A DNA stretch of 64,000 bases from Plecoglossus altivelis (GCA_036571765.1 BROE01000020.1:14755143-14819142), one strand, 5' to 3'. Positions 52,339 through 63,792 are shown, counted from the first letter of the stretch. Translations and numbers: made by a program. Notes: generated from the letters alone by a model not told the origin.

Positions 52339-53123
52339 TGGAGGTCTGCTCAATGAGACTCTGTCCTGAATATTTTACTGAGGGGGTGGAGGGCCTGCGC
52401 GCTGCGACAACTGCTGCTGGAACTTCAAACGGCGGGCAGCATCCCCATCTGTCTACAGCAAGAACATATTTCCATTTCCTCCCCGCAAGGGATACAGTAG
52501 ACCAAGTTAGCTCTAACTGGATTTGAATATCGTTTCGCCAAGGTTAATAGTCATTTCTGTAGCTCGTGAGAGATGTTTAGGATTTTTCAATAATTTAGAC
52601 CGGCTATAATCATTTCGAATATTTGGCAGCTTGGGAAGTGAGGAAACGGTGACATGAACCTTGGTAATCCTCTTCATTTTTCTGATGTGTGAAGTATTGA
52701 GGAATTATGAAATGAGCCAACGAAATGGTAGAAACAAAAAGCATTCAGTTAAAAGTGACAGTTAGAAATGCTATTTAGTTCTTGAATTCAGCTTGTTGGA
52801 GGTTGGCACTACCATCCTATCAGTCCTTAGCAGTGAATCTTCTCACCTCACCCCCACCCCAACTATTATCTTTCCTCTATACATGGCACTTGTATTAGGG
52901 GATCCCTGCGATTGTTTCCTATTAGCTATGCTAATTGCTAAGGTACTATCTGTCGGTGTCTCAGCCAGGGTTTGTTTTTCTCCTAAGCCTGTCTGCTTGA
53001 GATTAGGCTCCACCCAGCCAAAGACTTGCCGACGATGCGAATCGCAGTGATCTAAATCCTTGTTCCATGCTCCACTGCTCCTGCCTCCCCTTTTAAGTTT
53101 CCCACAGCCCAGCACCCACAGAC

Positions 53124-53131
53124 TGACGTCA
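53124..53131. promoter_or_regulatory. Full consensus CRE (TGACGTCA)
   Basis: Palindromic cyclic-AMP response element in SUCLG2 intron 1. A single 8-base match is expected about once in this much DNA by chance, so functional weight is low. Confidence 0.25.
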
Positions 53132-54235
53132 GCCCTCCCTCTTCCATGCTCTAATGGAGCCTCTTAGGTTCCCCAGATCTCCTCTGTCATGGACAGAGCT
53201 TGGGCATGACCTTGGCTTATGTTCATAACCAACCAGAAATGTGGTGAGAGTTCGGCTTTTCATTTATTGGACGGGAGGTGCAGGCAATGAGTCCATTCAT
53301 CCCTCGGGGCCATCCAAGAAATATGAAAATATTCAAATCCACAGACCGCATGCAGGGTTGCAATATCTTTCAGTGCATGGAGACTGTGCTTGTGAACTGT
53401 AACTTTTGTTTGGTTAATGAGTTCAGCGTGACACTCCACCTGCCTCGACTTGGTTGGCTTAGGCCATGACATCAGCTGAGGACATCTGCTCCGGCTGGTG
53501 ATGTGGGACTGGCTGTGACCATCACTGGGTTCCAGTCAGAAAGGCAATCTGCAGCTACAGTGCTTCAAACAAGTTCAAGTTTGAAATGAAGCCATCATCT
53601 GAGCTCAGATGGAGGAGGGACTTACGGATGGCCAGCGTGTGAAGAAGGGTTGAACGCAAGTTCTGTCAACAACTTTGAAAACACGTCATTAATTGAAAGG
53701 GGCAGAATGTCTGGGTTTGTCCAGAATCATACTGGAACTTTAATTTGAATTCCAACCTAAATGTTTCATGGTGCGTACTATTGCTACTTTGGATGTTATC
53801 TGCCCGCGGAGATTTAAAAATGATTCACATTGGCCTGTTTGTGTTGCAAATTTAAATCAATTCTGCCTTTCTGCTTCCCATATCCTTAAGTGTGTGTGTC
53901 ACCTCTATCACAGCTAACTATGCAGCAGCTGTCTAATTACAATGCAGCCTATCTTTATGAGTCAGGACCAAGTAGCAAACGGCCTCCTCGTTAGTGGAAA
54001 ACATTTTACTGCAGTCAGGACGGCAATGATTTTGATCTCGGAGTGTGCCAGTCTCTGATTCTGGCTCAGCTTGCGCAGGCCTAAGTGGACACGGATTAAA
54101 ATCCTCTTTAAACTCTGCCCGAACAGTTAGCTAAATGGAGAGAGAAAGAGGCACGAGTTCAGAACCTGAATGGGAACAAATCAATTAGGTACAATCTATG
54201 AACTGGCAATGTGTTAATTTCTTAAACATTTGATA

Positions 54236-54365
54236 ATACCCCTTAAGGAGCAACCCGCTTAATTAACTCTGAGGCCGTTCGTCGGTGCTAATTAGGTGGA
54301 GTCATTTCAAAGGGGTTAGGGCCTGGCTATGACTAGTAATGAGGATTTTAACCCTGTGAGACATA
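54236..54365. promoter_or_regulatory. Candidate regulatory block with homeodomain palindromes
   Basis: TTAATTAA at 54259-54266 and CTAATTAG at 54288-54295 lie in unique, non-repetitive sequence together with a TAATGAGGATTTTAA stretch. The spacing of two palindromic TAATTA-type sites is suggestive of a developmental enhancer, but conservation was not tested. Confidence 0.2.
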
Positions 54366-55410
54366 TGGGGACGCCACACCATTAACAGCTATTCTGACTT
54401 CTCTTGAAGCTGACAGATTGTTATGTAATTGGGGTAAAGTTCAGACTCACAGGCACGTTATCCGTAAAGGTGTTTTGGGGAAATATAGAAAAAAATAACC
54501 AAATGTGCTCCTTCTAGGCTAAGTTGACAATCGCAACACAACACCCAGCTTCTTGCATCGTTTCCGATAGCAAAGTCACTCTGGAGGCGTTGAGACAGAG
54601 GATCATTTCAAAAGGCTACTTTTTATCACAACCCCTTGATTCTTGTCCAATAAGCTTCTTGTACGCCCCTCAAAGCAAGGCCTAGCTCATCCATTTGTGT
54701 GTGAAACCCTTCATGTGTAAGCCTTTCTACAAGGATTCCCCCAGTTGGTGGAGAGCATCTGTGTTTTCCCAGTGATTTGTTGTGACTCTGAGGAATCAAT
54801 TCTCTATTGAAGTAGCGAGCGCGTCTTCTCTCTGTGCCACTAATGAAGCAATCCCTATGTCCAGCCTTTAAGACTTGCTAATGATGATAGTTTCTCTCTG
54901 ATAGGAAGTCTACTCATTCGCCCTGACTAGGATTCACTGTAGGCTGTCCATTCCTGGCTCTGCTGCTTTGATAGAGCTCAATGTGCAGCAGGTGAAGGCA
55001 TTTCTTATTCATTACTTTAAAAAAGTTCAACTTAAGCACTTCATGAAATACGACCTCAGTATTTCACATGCAAGGGATGAATGAGTGATGAAGTTGGCCT
55101 CTGTCTCTGAGGTATTGATTTTTTTTTCCCCAAGCCGATTTGCATGGTTACTTTACTTAATCTATCAATGCTTGGTTTGAAACAGGTCAGTAGACCTGTA
55201 TGTTCTCTATCCTCTATAGGGTTATTAGATATACTCTTTCGTCAATAAAACCTTGGCTTTATGTATGGTATCTCCAGACTGCACCATTATTTGACACTGA
55301 GAAGATGCATACTAAGCTGGTTGTTGACTAGTGGTAGCGGTCCAGATCATGGCTGTAGCTTCTGTCTAACTGAGCTGAACACAACTCTGTTGCTGGTCAA
55401 TCCTTTACTT

Positions 55411-55493
55411 TGTGTTAGTGTCACTACCTCCTGTGTTAGTGTCACTACCTCCTGTGTTAGTGTCACTACCTCCTGTGTTAGTGTCACTACCTC
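55411..55493. repeat. 21-base minisatellite, 4 copies
   Basis: Units of TGTGTTAGTGTCACTACCTC plus C start at 55411, 55432, 55453 and 55474; the last ends in CTCAG. The copies are virtually identical, so the array is recent. Because 21 is divisible by three, the plus-strand frame 55261-55539 reads C-V-S-V-T-T-S four times. It sits inside SUCLG2 intron 1 and is probably not coding. Confidence 0.95.
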
Positions 55494-56467
55494 AGTCCCT
55501 GCAGTAGCAGCAAAGAGTAGCAAAGCGGCACTGCCCTAAAGTTCTATGGTCGATCGGTGAAGGTGATAGTCTGCTTTGTAAGCTTCTTCAGTAAACGAAG
55601 GCTTATGACTCTAATAAACGGCCCAGGGAATCAGAGGAGCCCATCAGAGTTAAATAAAACGGGGGACATCCTGACATTGAGCCTTCCTTTTAATAATAAA
55701 TCAAGCTCCTCACGACTATAATTTGACTCCATAAACCTTGAAAGGGACAAAGTGTGAAAGGTGGCTCTGTTTCTGATGGTCACTTCGCTTCCATCTGGGT
55801 GTATCAGTAGACAAACACTTGGACTACTCGTTGACATTGTGTGACCCCATCTTTCCGAACCGAACACACCCTGCGCATGGTGAGCTCTGGTGTGAGCCTC
55901 TTGAGAGTAGGCCTGATGGTGCTTTTTAGCCTGACTTTGCTGAAAGCCATATGGAGGAGGAGAGAAATCTGAGCGAGGGGGAGGTGTGGTGGTGGGGGGG
56001 GTGCTCCCGCTGCATCAGTGACACTGACGGTGCAATGTGATGTAGCTGCTGCCACAGCACTGACTGTCCTCTCCACGTCTTTGTGGACGACCATGAGGGT
56101 TCTTGTGGAGGGTGGCCGGGTGGCCGTGCGGAAAAACAGGCATCACTCAGCGCTTTCAAATTCTTCAACAATAGTCGAAGTACTTATTTACATTAAAAAG
56201 CACTTTTGAATGCAAGGGCATACCTAAAGTGACTTTTTGTTAAAATACTGAGTAGCTATTGCTAAAATAGACAGTGTTGTACACATAATTAGATTATATT
56301 TGCGGTGGTAGGCAGAGGCGGTGTCAGACAGTGTAAACAGACTTAGCCCAAATCTCAGTTCTGGTATCGTTTTGATGTGAGTGTAAAAGAGACGGCCACA
56401 GGTAAAGTAAGGGCGCGCAAGCAACATTTTCTAGTTTCACGTCGCACCGCGATTGTGGGCAATTTCC

Positions 56468-56970
56468 ATGGCTGAAGTCTGCAAAAATGCAGCCTATTGA
56501 AAAGGCTGCATAAAGGGTTTAACGCGTCTGCAATAGAGTCCTCGGCCACCTGGCGCTTCGACAGCGGGACGGTCCTAAACCATCACAGATTTAGCGGGAA
56601 CGTGCCTCAACAGTCTGTGTCAGTGAGGGTGGACATTGGGATTGGGCGAAACTGTTTGGAAATCCATGTTGATTCTCCAGACGTCTTTTCTTTTCTGAGG
56701 TGAAAAAGCCGTTTGTCCCGCGCATTGATTTAGAACGTGCACGGAGAGAAGAGGCTTTTCACAAAGGGGTCTGTTTTAGTGGGAGAGGAAGAGGGAGCGG
56801 GAGAGGGAGAGATAATGTGAACATACAGAAAGCCCCTTCTTGCCCTATCAAGCTTGTTAATGATGATGAAGGCTCTTTTAAAGCCAGCAAGCTTTTGTCA
56901 GTTGAAATCAGTAACGTATACTAGCAGCACAAGTGATACAACCTTGGTTTTAAACTAAAAATAAAAAAGG
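56468..56970 (+). pseudogene. Unidentified broken coding-like sequence, possible processed pseudogene
   Basis: Three plus-strand frames follow one another with almost no gap. 56468-56500 starts at a CC-ATG-G context with M-A-E-V-C-K-N-A-A-Y and then a stop. 56497-56703 includes S-A-T-W-R-F-D-S-G-T and S-V-R-V-D-I-G-I-G. 56700-56924 includes K-K-P-F-V-P-R-I-D-L-E-R-A-R-R-E-E-A-F and an R-G-rich segment, then a TAG stop. Each step is a one-base shift in the same direction, as two single-base losses would leave; the second falls in a T-rich run (TCTTTTCTTTT). The three parts together would make about 150 codons. The stretch is CpG-rich at its start, and 25-45 bases after the stop there is an A-rich run (56952-56968). 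I recognise no family. It could be a retrocopy, a real gene with assembly errors, or chance frames; the R-G segment comes partly from a GA-rich simple tract at 56778-56812. Confidence 0.35.
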
Positions 56971-57577
56971 TGGTTGCCATTACTTGGTATTAACATTCTG
57001 TGATGACACTTGACATTCGAATCTGTCAGCTCACTCCCATGAAACAGGAATGATAACACGCTTCAGCATCTTCACAACCCATCTGGAACCCAGCGACAAA
57101 ATCTTTGCTTATACATAGGACTGAATACTAAAACCTAAAACCTTTCCTCAAAAACCTAACTGTGGGCGTTTGTGATGGGACTGTACTGCATGGCATGTCC
57201 TGTCTGAGCATGTGGCAAGACTCAGGACAAGGGACTTTCTATCCTGTGATATACCTGGACATGGTAACTCAAGGTTCGATCCCCATTGGGGCACAAATCG
57301 TGATTAAATGTGTGTTGTTGTGTGTTCTCATTTGTAATGAAGCTCATTTAAAGTTTTGCAATGAGAGGAGAGAGGGGAGATGGGTTCACTGATGCATATC
57401 TTCAGAGGTTAAGTCTTCCAGTTGTAATTTCCAGGAGCAGAGTTATTGCCTTTTATGTTTTATGACTCTGCCGCAGAGGAACATTCTCAGAATGAATGAG
57501 ACCTGCTCCCTGTGCTCTCTCTCTTGTCACGCCACTTAATGAAGAATCTAGCACAGTTTTCAAGTATAATTCCCTCC

Positions 57578-57708
57578 CTTCCTCCCCTTCCTCCCTCCCT
57601 CGCCCCTTCCTCTCTCTCTCCCTCCCTCCCTCTCTCCCTCCCTCCCTCCCCTTCCTCCCTCCTTCGCCCCTCCCTCTCCTTCCCTCCCTCCCTCCCTCCC
57701 TCCCCTCA
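57578..57708. repeat. CCCT/CCTT pyrimidine tract
   Basis: About 130 bases of CCCTCCCT, CCTTCCTCC and TCTCTCTC words with isolated G (CTCGCCCC). Imperfect and strongly strand-asymmetric; artefact proline/serine frames. Confidence 0.93.
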
Positions 57709-59346
57709 GCTGCATTAACTGCATGTGTGTGTGTTTACTGCTAACCCTGTATGAGGATCCCTGTTGCCCATGTATGGCAGCAAGCCTGCTGCAGACTGGT
57801 ATTTAACGGTTCTGGCTAGGTTGCCTCCTGAGCGCTGATGAAGATAATTACTGTGGAGTGAAAGTCCCAAGGGACAGCAGCTGCCGGCCTGCCTGCCACC
57901 ACTTACTCCAGTCTCCTGGGGCACGCCTGCAGCACATCCCTGCACTGCCACTACCTCGCAGAGCTGACGACTCGCACAACTTCACTACTACCAAGGCTGG
58001 CCAGCGCTAGCTACGATCCAGGGACTCCTTACGCTGTCTTAAGTGGTTTTGGCTCAGGGACAAGCTCCCACTGGTTATTTGGATTCCCCAAATACATTTC
58101 AGATGAATGTCTCTTTCATGCAGATGAAGCTCTTGCATCGTCTCGTCAAAGTCGCCACTTGGCGTTTGTGAGATGAGATGAGCAGGAACATTGACAACAT
58201 CCTGTGTTGTTGTCTTACAGTGGGAACCATCTGCAGGGTTTAAGTCAGTAAAATGCAAACTTACCGCACATGGCCAGGAAAGCCAGCGTTGGCTGTGCCA
58301 AATGGAGATGCCCTGCGATGGCCTGGTTTAGTCTAACAGTGCATGAGACTTCACCATCACTTCAGTGAGCCCAGAAGGTATTTTCAGTTTAGTGCAAGAA
58401 GAGTGCCTTTAACCATACCTGTCTGCATGTGGTCGCAGTGATACAAAAGGCCGGCTGAGCAGTGGTCTCCTAGTGGACAGGCCGGCTAATCCAGATGCTA
58501 TCTGGGAGTGTCTGACAGTTGGAAGTGCTGTATCCGGGTCTCTGCACTGTGTTCTAAAGTGCTGTGGGTGTCTCACTCCTCTATTGTTTGGCCCAAGGTA
58601 ACTGTCAGTGCCTGAAGGGATGCCTCTAGCCCAATTTCCCATTCACAAGCTGTTATTTTCCCTCTGCTTTTTCTTATCTCTCCTCCCCTTTTCCATCCCT
58701 CTGCATGCTCTCTGACAGAATAGCCATTTTTGATGGGCCTGAACTAAGTGTATCCCTCCACTCCTACTGCAGCTGTTTAGTAGGTACGGCTTTGTAATCC
58801 AGTCTGGAGCTTCAGAGTTAAGGAGCATTAACTTCCCGTCTCTCCCACTCTGTGGCAGGGCTGTCAGTTCAGATTAATGTGGACTCGCTGCCCCGCACTG
58901 GGGAATGACTAATTGCTTTCTGAAGAATGCTCCATTTAGGAAGCCCCAATATCTTGACATTGGTGGCAGTGGAAGGGGGGGAGGGGTTTCAAAGGATTGC
59001 CTTTGAAACAGGCAGGTTAGGACCCTTTCTAGTGGTCTGGGCCGGTGACGTTCTGTCTGTCAGTCAAGTGCCACATCGCGGGGCCCCGCTTGCACTCCCC
59101 TCACCCCACGACACAGCCAGCCGTGTTCCCTCTACAAGGTGATTGAGGCTTGGCGTACACAGGGACTTGCAGGGTAGCCCAGAGATGACCCCCGGCTGGT
59201 CCAGTAGGAACACAGAACAGGGAGACTTGTACTTGCTTGCCTCTGAGCTTGCAGGATGTGTTCTGCTAAAGTGAAGCGGACAAGTGGGTTCAGGAAGGAG
59301 GGGAGGGGAGGGAGGGGCTCTGGGGCAGTTCAAGGAGAAGAGACTG

Positions 59347-59408
59347 ATGCGCACACACACAATAACACTCAATCACTCACACACACACACATACACTCAA
59401 CACAACAC
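59347..59408. repeat. CA-rich tract
   Basis: CACACACACAATAACACTCAATCACTCACACACACACAC-type sequence, impure, in SUCLG2 intron 1. Confidence 0.8.
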
Positions 59409-60460
59409 ATAGAGCGCACCCTCAAAACACCAATTTACAATCCTCAATGGGAAATTCAGGCCTTTTTTGTGTTTCGTGCCCAACTCACAACGAGGTCAAG
59501 TCTCCTGTCTTTCCCTTTGAATCGCTTGAAAGTCTCAACACAGCGCTCAGGAGGAGAGCAGGAGGCGTTTCAGTGGAGGCCATGCTGAAGAAATTCAATT
59601 TAAATGCTTAATGTGGGGCTATTTTAATGGCCGCCCTGCCGTTGAACTCCTCCTGACTCCCAAAAGACATGCGGGTCAGAAGTGGGGTCAGAAGCGGGGT
59701 CAGAAGTGGGATCTGGCGTTGGACGCCGTTTAGGAAACTCCAGTCGTGCACTAGGATGCCTCCGAGAACTGATAATGTTCACTAAAAAACAGTCTTTCTA
59801 CAGGACGATAGGATGGACTCAAGCCAAACAACATGACTCACTGATGGTCTTCGTTACTGTATTCACTAGTGCGAGTAAGAGGTCCCATCTATGCAAACAG
59901 TCTCTTCCCTTTCGGAGAAAGGCCATTTTGCCTCTAATGAAGTCTCTAGTGCTGAGTGGGTTGGATGGGCCTGTTATGGCAGGAGCATGCTAAACAGACT
60001 GCCAGCACGCAAGGCCAGACTGGTTTTCACATTAGTTGTGGATTACCACACTACGCATCCCACTGCGCGATGAACCATCAGAGATCCGCTCGCCTTTCTC
60101 GCTCACGAGGAATATTTCCTTTTCAACGGAGAACCACACTAATGGAGGATTGGATTGGACATAGGCGCAACATATCACTAATTCATCTCTCGTTTGTGGA
60201 TAACTTCCACGCATGCATTTTTTTTCTGGAAGGTTTTTCCATGTTGGCCTCTTTGCAGCTTGTGATGGTGAAACAGGGATAGAGTTCCTAGTCCTTGACA
60301 ATGAGCTACACTACATTTCCTCATTCTCTCTTTCTCCATCTCTCTCCCACTCTCTTCTCTCCTCATAAATGATAGATAGCCTCCCTGCTCTGTTTGAAAG
60401 GCACGTTGTGGCCTTATCAAGACCCAGGCACCCCCAAGTCAGTATGCAGACCCCACCGCC

Positions 60461-60490
60461 CTCTCCCTCCCTCCCTCCCTCCCTCCCCTG
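60461..60490. repeat. (CCCT)n short microsatellite
   Basis: TCTCCCTCCCTCCCTCCCTCCCCTG; about six CCCT units. Confidence 0.88.
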
Positions 60491-60611
60491 CCTCCGTCTC
60501 ATGTCACCATTTATATTTAAAAAGGGGGACGTTTGCAACAGGACTTGTTGGAACGACTCCTCAGTCTTAGTTGCACTTGAAGACGTTTGCCTTTATTATT
60601 CATATTGTTCA

Positions 60612-60650
60612 TGGTGGTGGTGGTGGTGGGGGGGGGGTTGGGGGGATTTG
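60612..60650. repeat. TGG repeat running into poly-G
   Basis: (GGT)n of about six units followed by about ten G and TTGGGGGG. Plus-strand frame gives a W-W-W-W artefact. Confidence 0.88.
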
Positions 60651-61611
60651 AGTGGGATTAAGGTTGCTGGTGTCGCACAGCCGCTTAAATGTGGCGGTGT
60701 TGTTGTAAGTAACTAGAATGGCTTTTAATTGACACAAATGACCTTTTTTAAGTCGTAAGAAATATGATGCATGTTGCACGGCTCTAAAGCCGACTTAATC
60801 CCCTTATGAGGACACATCGCCACGGAAACAGTCCAGCCAAGAAGTCCCCAGCCTATCGAAATGAGACACAATTAAGAAGGACGGCACCCCAGGAGATGAG
60901 AACTGTTGTCCTAATTATTTTTTATGAATTCACGCTCAGACTATGTTCCCATGTCTGGCTCTGCATTGTACTCCAACATCACAAGTATTTCAGTATCCTA
61001 CCTCAAAGGGCTTTCTAATCTTCTGACAGATGAGCAACAACACACACCCACTTTTAATGCGATTTGTTCTTCATCTCGAGCGATGGCTGAGGGGAAAACC
61101 AACCTTGAGCCGTGCTATTTACTTAGCATTCCCTGCTTCCTTTATGGTGATGGCTTTGTTTGCCTTAACGATGTCAGTATGCACTGTGAACGCTTGCACT
61201 GGAGGTAATAGGCCCACCTGACTGCACAGGGAGAGTCTAACCTTAACACAGGCGCTGCACATTAAAACCAAATGTCTTTTTAATAGTGGCAACAGCTGGA
61301 GCTGACAGCTACTGTGTCCGCTGCCTGAGCAAACGGCTCTACAGAAGCCTGCTGTAGGCCCGTCTAACTGGAGCTCATTATGGGAGAAGAAGAGCGTGGA
61401 GGAGAACGAAGGCAGAGGAAATGAAGTTGGAGAGCGACAGACAGAAATAGTGTTGTCCTGACTGCTTTTATTTAGGTCCAGGTCCCATCAGACGCATTTA
61501 CTCGTCCTTGAATTCTTTTGAAACAGGTCTTTTGGTTTCTTTTTTCTTCTTCTTCTTCGGTCTTCGTCTAACCTACCCCCCCCCACCCCTTCTCCCATGT
61601 GCTTCCTCCAG

Positions 61612-61753
61612 TGTGCAAGGGTGAACTCCAGACGATGGCTCAACCTGCAGGAGTACCAGAGCAAGAAGCTGATGCAGGAGAGCGGGGTGACCGTCCAGCG
61701 CTTCTACGTGGCTGACACGGCCTCCGAGGCCCTGGCCGCCGCCAAGAGACTGA
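61612..61753 (+). CDS. suclg2: SUCLG2 exon 2: start of mature GTP-specific succinyl-CoA synthetase beta subunit
   Basis: SUCLG2 pairs with SUCLG1 in the mitochondrial matrix to interconvert succinyl-CoA plus GDP and phosphate with succinate, CoA and GTP (citric acid cycle). The exon reads C-A-R-V-N-S-R-R-W-L-N-L-Q-E-Y-Q-S-K-K-L, then M-Q-E-S-G-V-T-V-Q-R-F-Y-V-A-D-T-A, and ends A-A-A-K-R-L plus one base. Recalled human SUCLG2 has S-R-R-W-L-N-L-Q-E-Y-Q-S-K-K-L-M and F-V-A-D-T-A-N-E-A-L-E-A-A-K-R-L; the ATP-specific paralogue SUCLA2 (L-S-L-H-E-Y) fits much worse. This is the N-terminal edge of the ATP-grasp fold; presequence cleavage is expected near R-R-W. The acceptor CTTCCTCCAG|TGT follows a strong pyrimidine tract and a CTAAC branch-point candidate at 61568-61572. 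The donor CTGA|GTGAGT gives phase 1, which fits the next codon of the human protein. Later exons lie beyond the window. Confidence 0.95.
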
Positions 61754-62698
61754 GTGAGTACCGGTCGCCACTCGTGCGAGCGTGCGCAGTAGATACACCG
61801 TGTTCATAGCTAATGTGCCCCCCCCCCCCTCCCCAGCTGGGGTTAATCCTGGCTGAAATGTTATTCAGGGGAATTGAGTGTTTATGTGGTATGTTTGGGG
61901 GGTGGAGGAGGAGGAGGGGGCGCTCTTGTAACCATGTCTATCTATTTTCTCATCACTCCACTCAACCACATAACTGTGTTTCACACCCCTTCGTTTTCAC
62001 TCGCCCTCTCTGCTTCTGTTCCCCCTCTTCCTGTGAAGTCATCGTAGCCATGCTCGGGCGCGCATGCACACAGTACACACGCACAGCACACACACAGTGC
62101 TTCTTGTGTACCAACACACACACCTCACTTCGCCTTTATATTTTATTCAGTGCTCTCACAACAACCCGCTCTGCCTGGTGGAATCGTTCTTGTTGCCCAG
62201 TGAGATGCTGGGCTCCGAGGGGCTGCTGGCTGGTTGGTGCACTCGATGGCCCTGTCCATGGTGCTGGCCAAGATCAACTGAGGAGGATGGGGGGGAGGGG
62301 CACTGTCTCTCTGTGACAGGCCTGCTTGTGACAGAAGGCTGGCCGCGGCTCAGACCACACTTCCACAGACCTCTTCTCCCCTCAGCTTTTGGCTGCTCTA
62401 ATATCTACTTGTCCACACAAGTTCACAAAACAGGACTTGCTGTCCTGTTGTGGAAATGCGTGTGTGGCATGTGGCAAAGTTCATGGCTGCTGATTGCTCA
62501 GTATGGAACTACTGATTGCTCAGTATGATAGCGAGAGGCCCTGACGATGCGGTATTTGTCTACGCCTGTTGAGCTCTCTCCTAAAGCCGGTCATGTCGTG
62601 GAGATACGGGGCAGGAGAGAGAGGGGAAGGGGAAGTGGATTGTTGCGTTTAAAATGTCATCTTGAGACAACACAGTTGCCCGGTAGTTCTCTGTAGGA

Positions 62699-62790
62699 GC
62701 AGGAGCGAGGCAGGAGCGAGGCAGGAGCGAGGCAGGAGCGAGGCAGGAGCGAGGCAGGAGCGAGGCAGGAGCGAGGCAGGAGCGAGGCAG
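62699..62790. repeat. 11-base minisatellite (CAGGAGCGAGG)n
   Basis: About eight perfect copies of an 11-base unit lie between a diverged GTAGGAG lead and CAGGCTGGCC. Because 11 is not a multiple of three, all reading frames are cycled through, which gives a repeated P-A-S-L-L-P-R-S-C-L-A pattern on the minus strand. It lies in SUCLG2 intron 2. Confidence 0.96.
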
Positions 62791-62936
62791 GCTGGCCGAG
62801 GCTAAGAGCTCCGTCTGGAACGCCTCTGGAGAGAATCAGGGCTGCTGCCGGTCCACGGGGGGGTGGAGGTGACCAAGCGAGACTCAAATGGATTTATGTG
62901 TGATGCTGATATACCACTGCGATCCCTCCGTCCCTT

Positions 62937-62972
62937 CCACACACACACAAAGAACCACACACACACACACAC
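62937..62972. repeat. CA microsatellite, interrupted
   Basis: Two CA runs separated by AAAGAAC; followed by GTCCTCGC. Confidence 0.88.
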
Positions 62973-63527
62973 GTCCTCGCACATACTTCCTCTGCTGGGC
63001 TCGGTTAACCATGAAGCAGTGAATCTGACAGCTCAATTGGAGCTGGGGGTTGTCCAGGTTCATTCTACACACACCATCACAGCGGAGCAGAGCCTCCAAG
63101 TAGAGACTGATTGATTAGACCATTAACACTCGGGAGAAGTAACTTTGAGGGGCTTTAACAAAAAAAGTGAAGCATCAACTGGCTTCAATCAATCCCTGGG
63201 TCTTTTGTTTTGTGCTTGATTCTACCGCGGTAGAGAGTAATATCATCACAGATGGCCGATTCCTAACTAGCCAATCTCTCATATAAAGTGGAGCCACTTA
63301 GTGGCCCCCATACTGGGAGTGTTGAGTGCCAGACGCTTAAAAGGCCTGTTTGTTTGTCTGTGTGACGGACAGACAGCTTCTCGCCTGCTCCCAGCTAATG
63401 ACCCAGTGACACCTGTCCAGTGCCGTCTGTGTGTGCAGGGCGAACGGAGGCTCCCCAGCACCCCCTGCTTAGACTAGAGTGTGGAACTCCTTAACTGTCC
63501 CACTGACGGTGTGTCTGGCTCGCTCGC

Positions 63528-63532
63528 TCGCG

Positions 63533-63566
<34 letters not shown>

Positions 63567-63792
63567 GTCTCTCTGTCTCTCTGTCTCTCTGTCTCTGTCT
63601 CTCTGTCTCTCCGTCTCTGTCTCTCCGTCTCTGTCTCTCCGTCTCTGTGTCTCCGTCTCTGTGTCTCCGTCTCTGTGTCTCCGTCTCTGTGTCTCCGTCT
63701 CTGTGTCTCCGTCTCTGTGTCTCCGTCTCTGTCTCTCCGTCTCTGTGTCTCCATCTCTGTCTCCATCTCTGTCTCCATCTCTGTCTCTCTCA
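63528..63792. repeat. Compound pyrimidine array: (CT)n, (TCTCTCTG)n, 12-base unit
   Basis: A (CT)n start at about 63533 passes into 8-base TCTCTGTC units. From about 63605 it becomes 12-base units TCTGTCTCTCCG and TCTGTGTCTCCG (about ten copies), then TCCATCTCTGTC. All periods share a CTGTCTC word. Artefact frames of S-V-S-P-S-L-C-L-R-L-C on the plus strand result. Confidence 0.95.

Larger units (their letters stand above)
49757..61611 (+). other. suclg2: SUCLG2 intron 1
   Basis: The intron is about 11.9 kb, GT..AG, phase 0. It contains a poly-G tract at 52321, a consensus CRE (TGACGTCA) at 53124-53131, homeodomain sites near 54.26 kb, a 21-base minisatellite at 55.4 kb and a CpG-richer stretch at 55.98-56.7 kb. 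A broken coding-like locus follows at 56.47-56.97 kb, with pyrimidine tracts at 57.58 and 60.46 kb. No other exon was recognised. Confidence 0.75.

Noticed and set aside
57213..57300. Possible tRNA-derived SINE: GGTTCGATCCCC resembles a pol III B box
   Set aside because: The nearest A-box-like word is poor and about 60 bases away, no T-stem pairing forms, and no SINE tail follows.
62160..62282. Coding-looking stretch (P-S-E-M-L-G-S-E-G-L-L-A-G, then S-M-A-L-S-M-V-L-A-K-I-N after a frame change)
   Set aside because: Does not match SUCLG2 exon 3 and has no splice borders that join to exon 2; kept only as a note.
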